Shown one piece after another: positions 5,198 to 5,308 of a DNA stretch of 5,308 bases (its first letter is position 1; every line of letters begins with the position of its first letter). The notes below the pieces were generated by a model. It searched no databases. It was not told the origin of the DNA and was given only the letters and a program-made list of their open reading frames with translations. The DNA comes from Bdellovibrionales bacterium (GTDB taxonomy: Bacteria > Bdellovibrionota > Bdellovibrionia > Bdellovibrionales > JAMPXM01). Location of the stretch: NCBI GenBank assembly GCA_005793615.1, contig SXRI01000235.1, positions 1-5,308 of the forward strand, read 5' to 3'. The translations under genes were made by a program, and so were the position numbers.

Positions 5198-5308
5198 ATG
5201 ACAAAGAACCAAATTCAAGAGTGGCATGAAGAAGGTGTTGGGCTCGCAAGTACTTATCTCAGATGCGAGGCCCGCATGGTGGAGCTTTTAAGTTTGATTG
5301 CTGGTACA
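5198..5308 (+). CDS. N-terminal fragment of a protein, possibly an HNH-endonuclease-type protein (3' end missing)
   Basis: ATG 5198 opens a frame that runs off the right edge after 37 codons, starting MTKNQIQEWHEEGVGLAS. The visible part is an acidic amphipathic helix with YLRCEARMVELLSLI at 20-34. From memory, this helix pattern (a Y-L-x-x-E-x-x-hydrophobic stretch near the start) resembles the N-terminal region of multi-copy HNH endonucleases annotated in Bdellovibrio-like genomes, but the diagnostic HNH part would lie outside the window, so this is only a hint. No Shine-Dalgarno precedes the ATG; the -10 box placement suggests a near-leaderless transcript. Confidence 0.65.
   Translation, partial: MTKNQIQEWHEEGVGLASTYLRCEARMVELLSLIAGT

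Overview
The window looks like ordinary chromosomal DNA from a Gram-negative bacterium of intermediate GC content. The protein styles (exported SH3/M23-like protein, single-pass anchor with Pro-rich linker, DUF6901-like and DUF4269-like proteins, secreted beta-helix protein) would fit a Bdellovibrionota/Oligoflexia-type proteobacterium. That placement is an inference from protein style only; no rRNA or other marker gene is present. I see no rRNA or tRNA gene, CRISPR array, insertion sequence or phage module.

Layout, left to right. (1) A gene cut by the left edge (1-966, +) encodes an SH3-like domain followed by a degenerate LytM/M23 peptidase domain. It is followed after 34 bases by a membrane-anchored protein of unknown function (1001-1744, +), probably co-transcribed. 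That gene ends in a four-copy 11-bp tandem repeat that places stop codons in all three frames. (2) A DUF6901-like cysteine-containing protein (1862-2548, +) has a perfect TATAAT box spaced so that transcription should begin on its ATG, so the mRNA is predicted to be leaderless. It converges, with six bases between stop codons, on a DUF4269 nucleotidyltransferase-fold gene (2555-3139, -). (3) A gene-poor stretch (3140-3608) holds weak promoter candidates and a 15-bp tandem repeat. (4) A secreted right-handed beta-helix protein (3609-4790, +) starts at TTG behind a strong Shine-Dalgarno sequence and is followed by two hairpins, the second a good intrinsic terminator. (5) A second gene-poor stretch (4885-5197) ends in a symmetric -10 element in front of a gene cut by the right edge (5198-5308, +). 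A possible 45-residue ORF runs the other way.

Functionally, the first two genes and the beta-helix gene point to the cell envelope or secreted fraction. The DUF6901 and DUF4269 genes are probably cytoplasmic and have no assigned role here. Nothing links all the genes into one pathway, and I do not see a clear new multi-gene system. The observations most worth checking are the M23 domain that keeps its zinc ligands but lacks both catalytic histidines, and the leaderless or nearly leaderless promoter arrangement at two separate genes.
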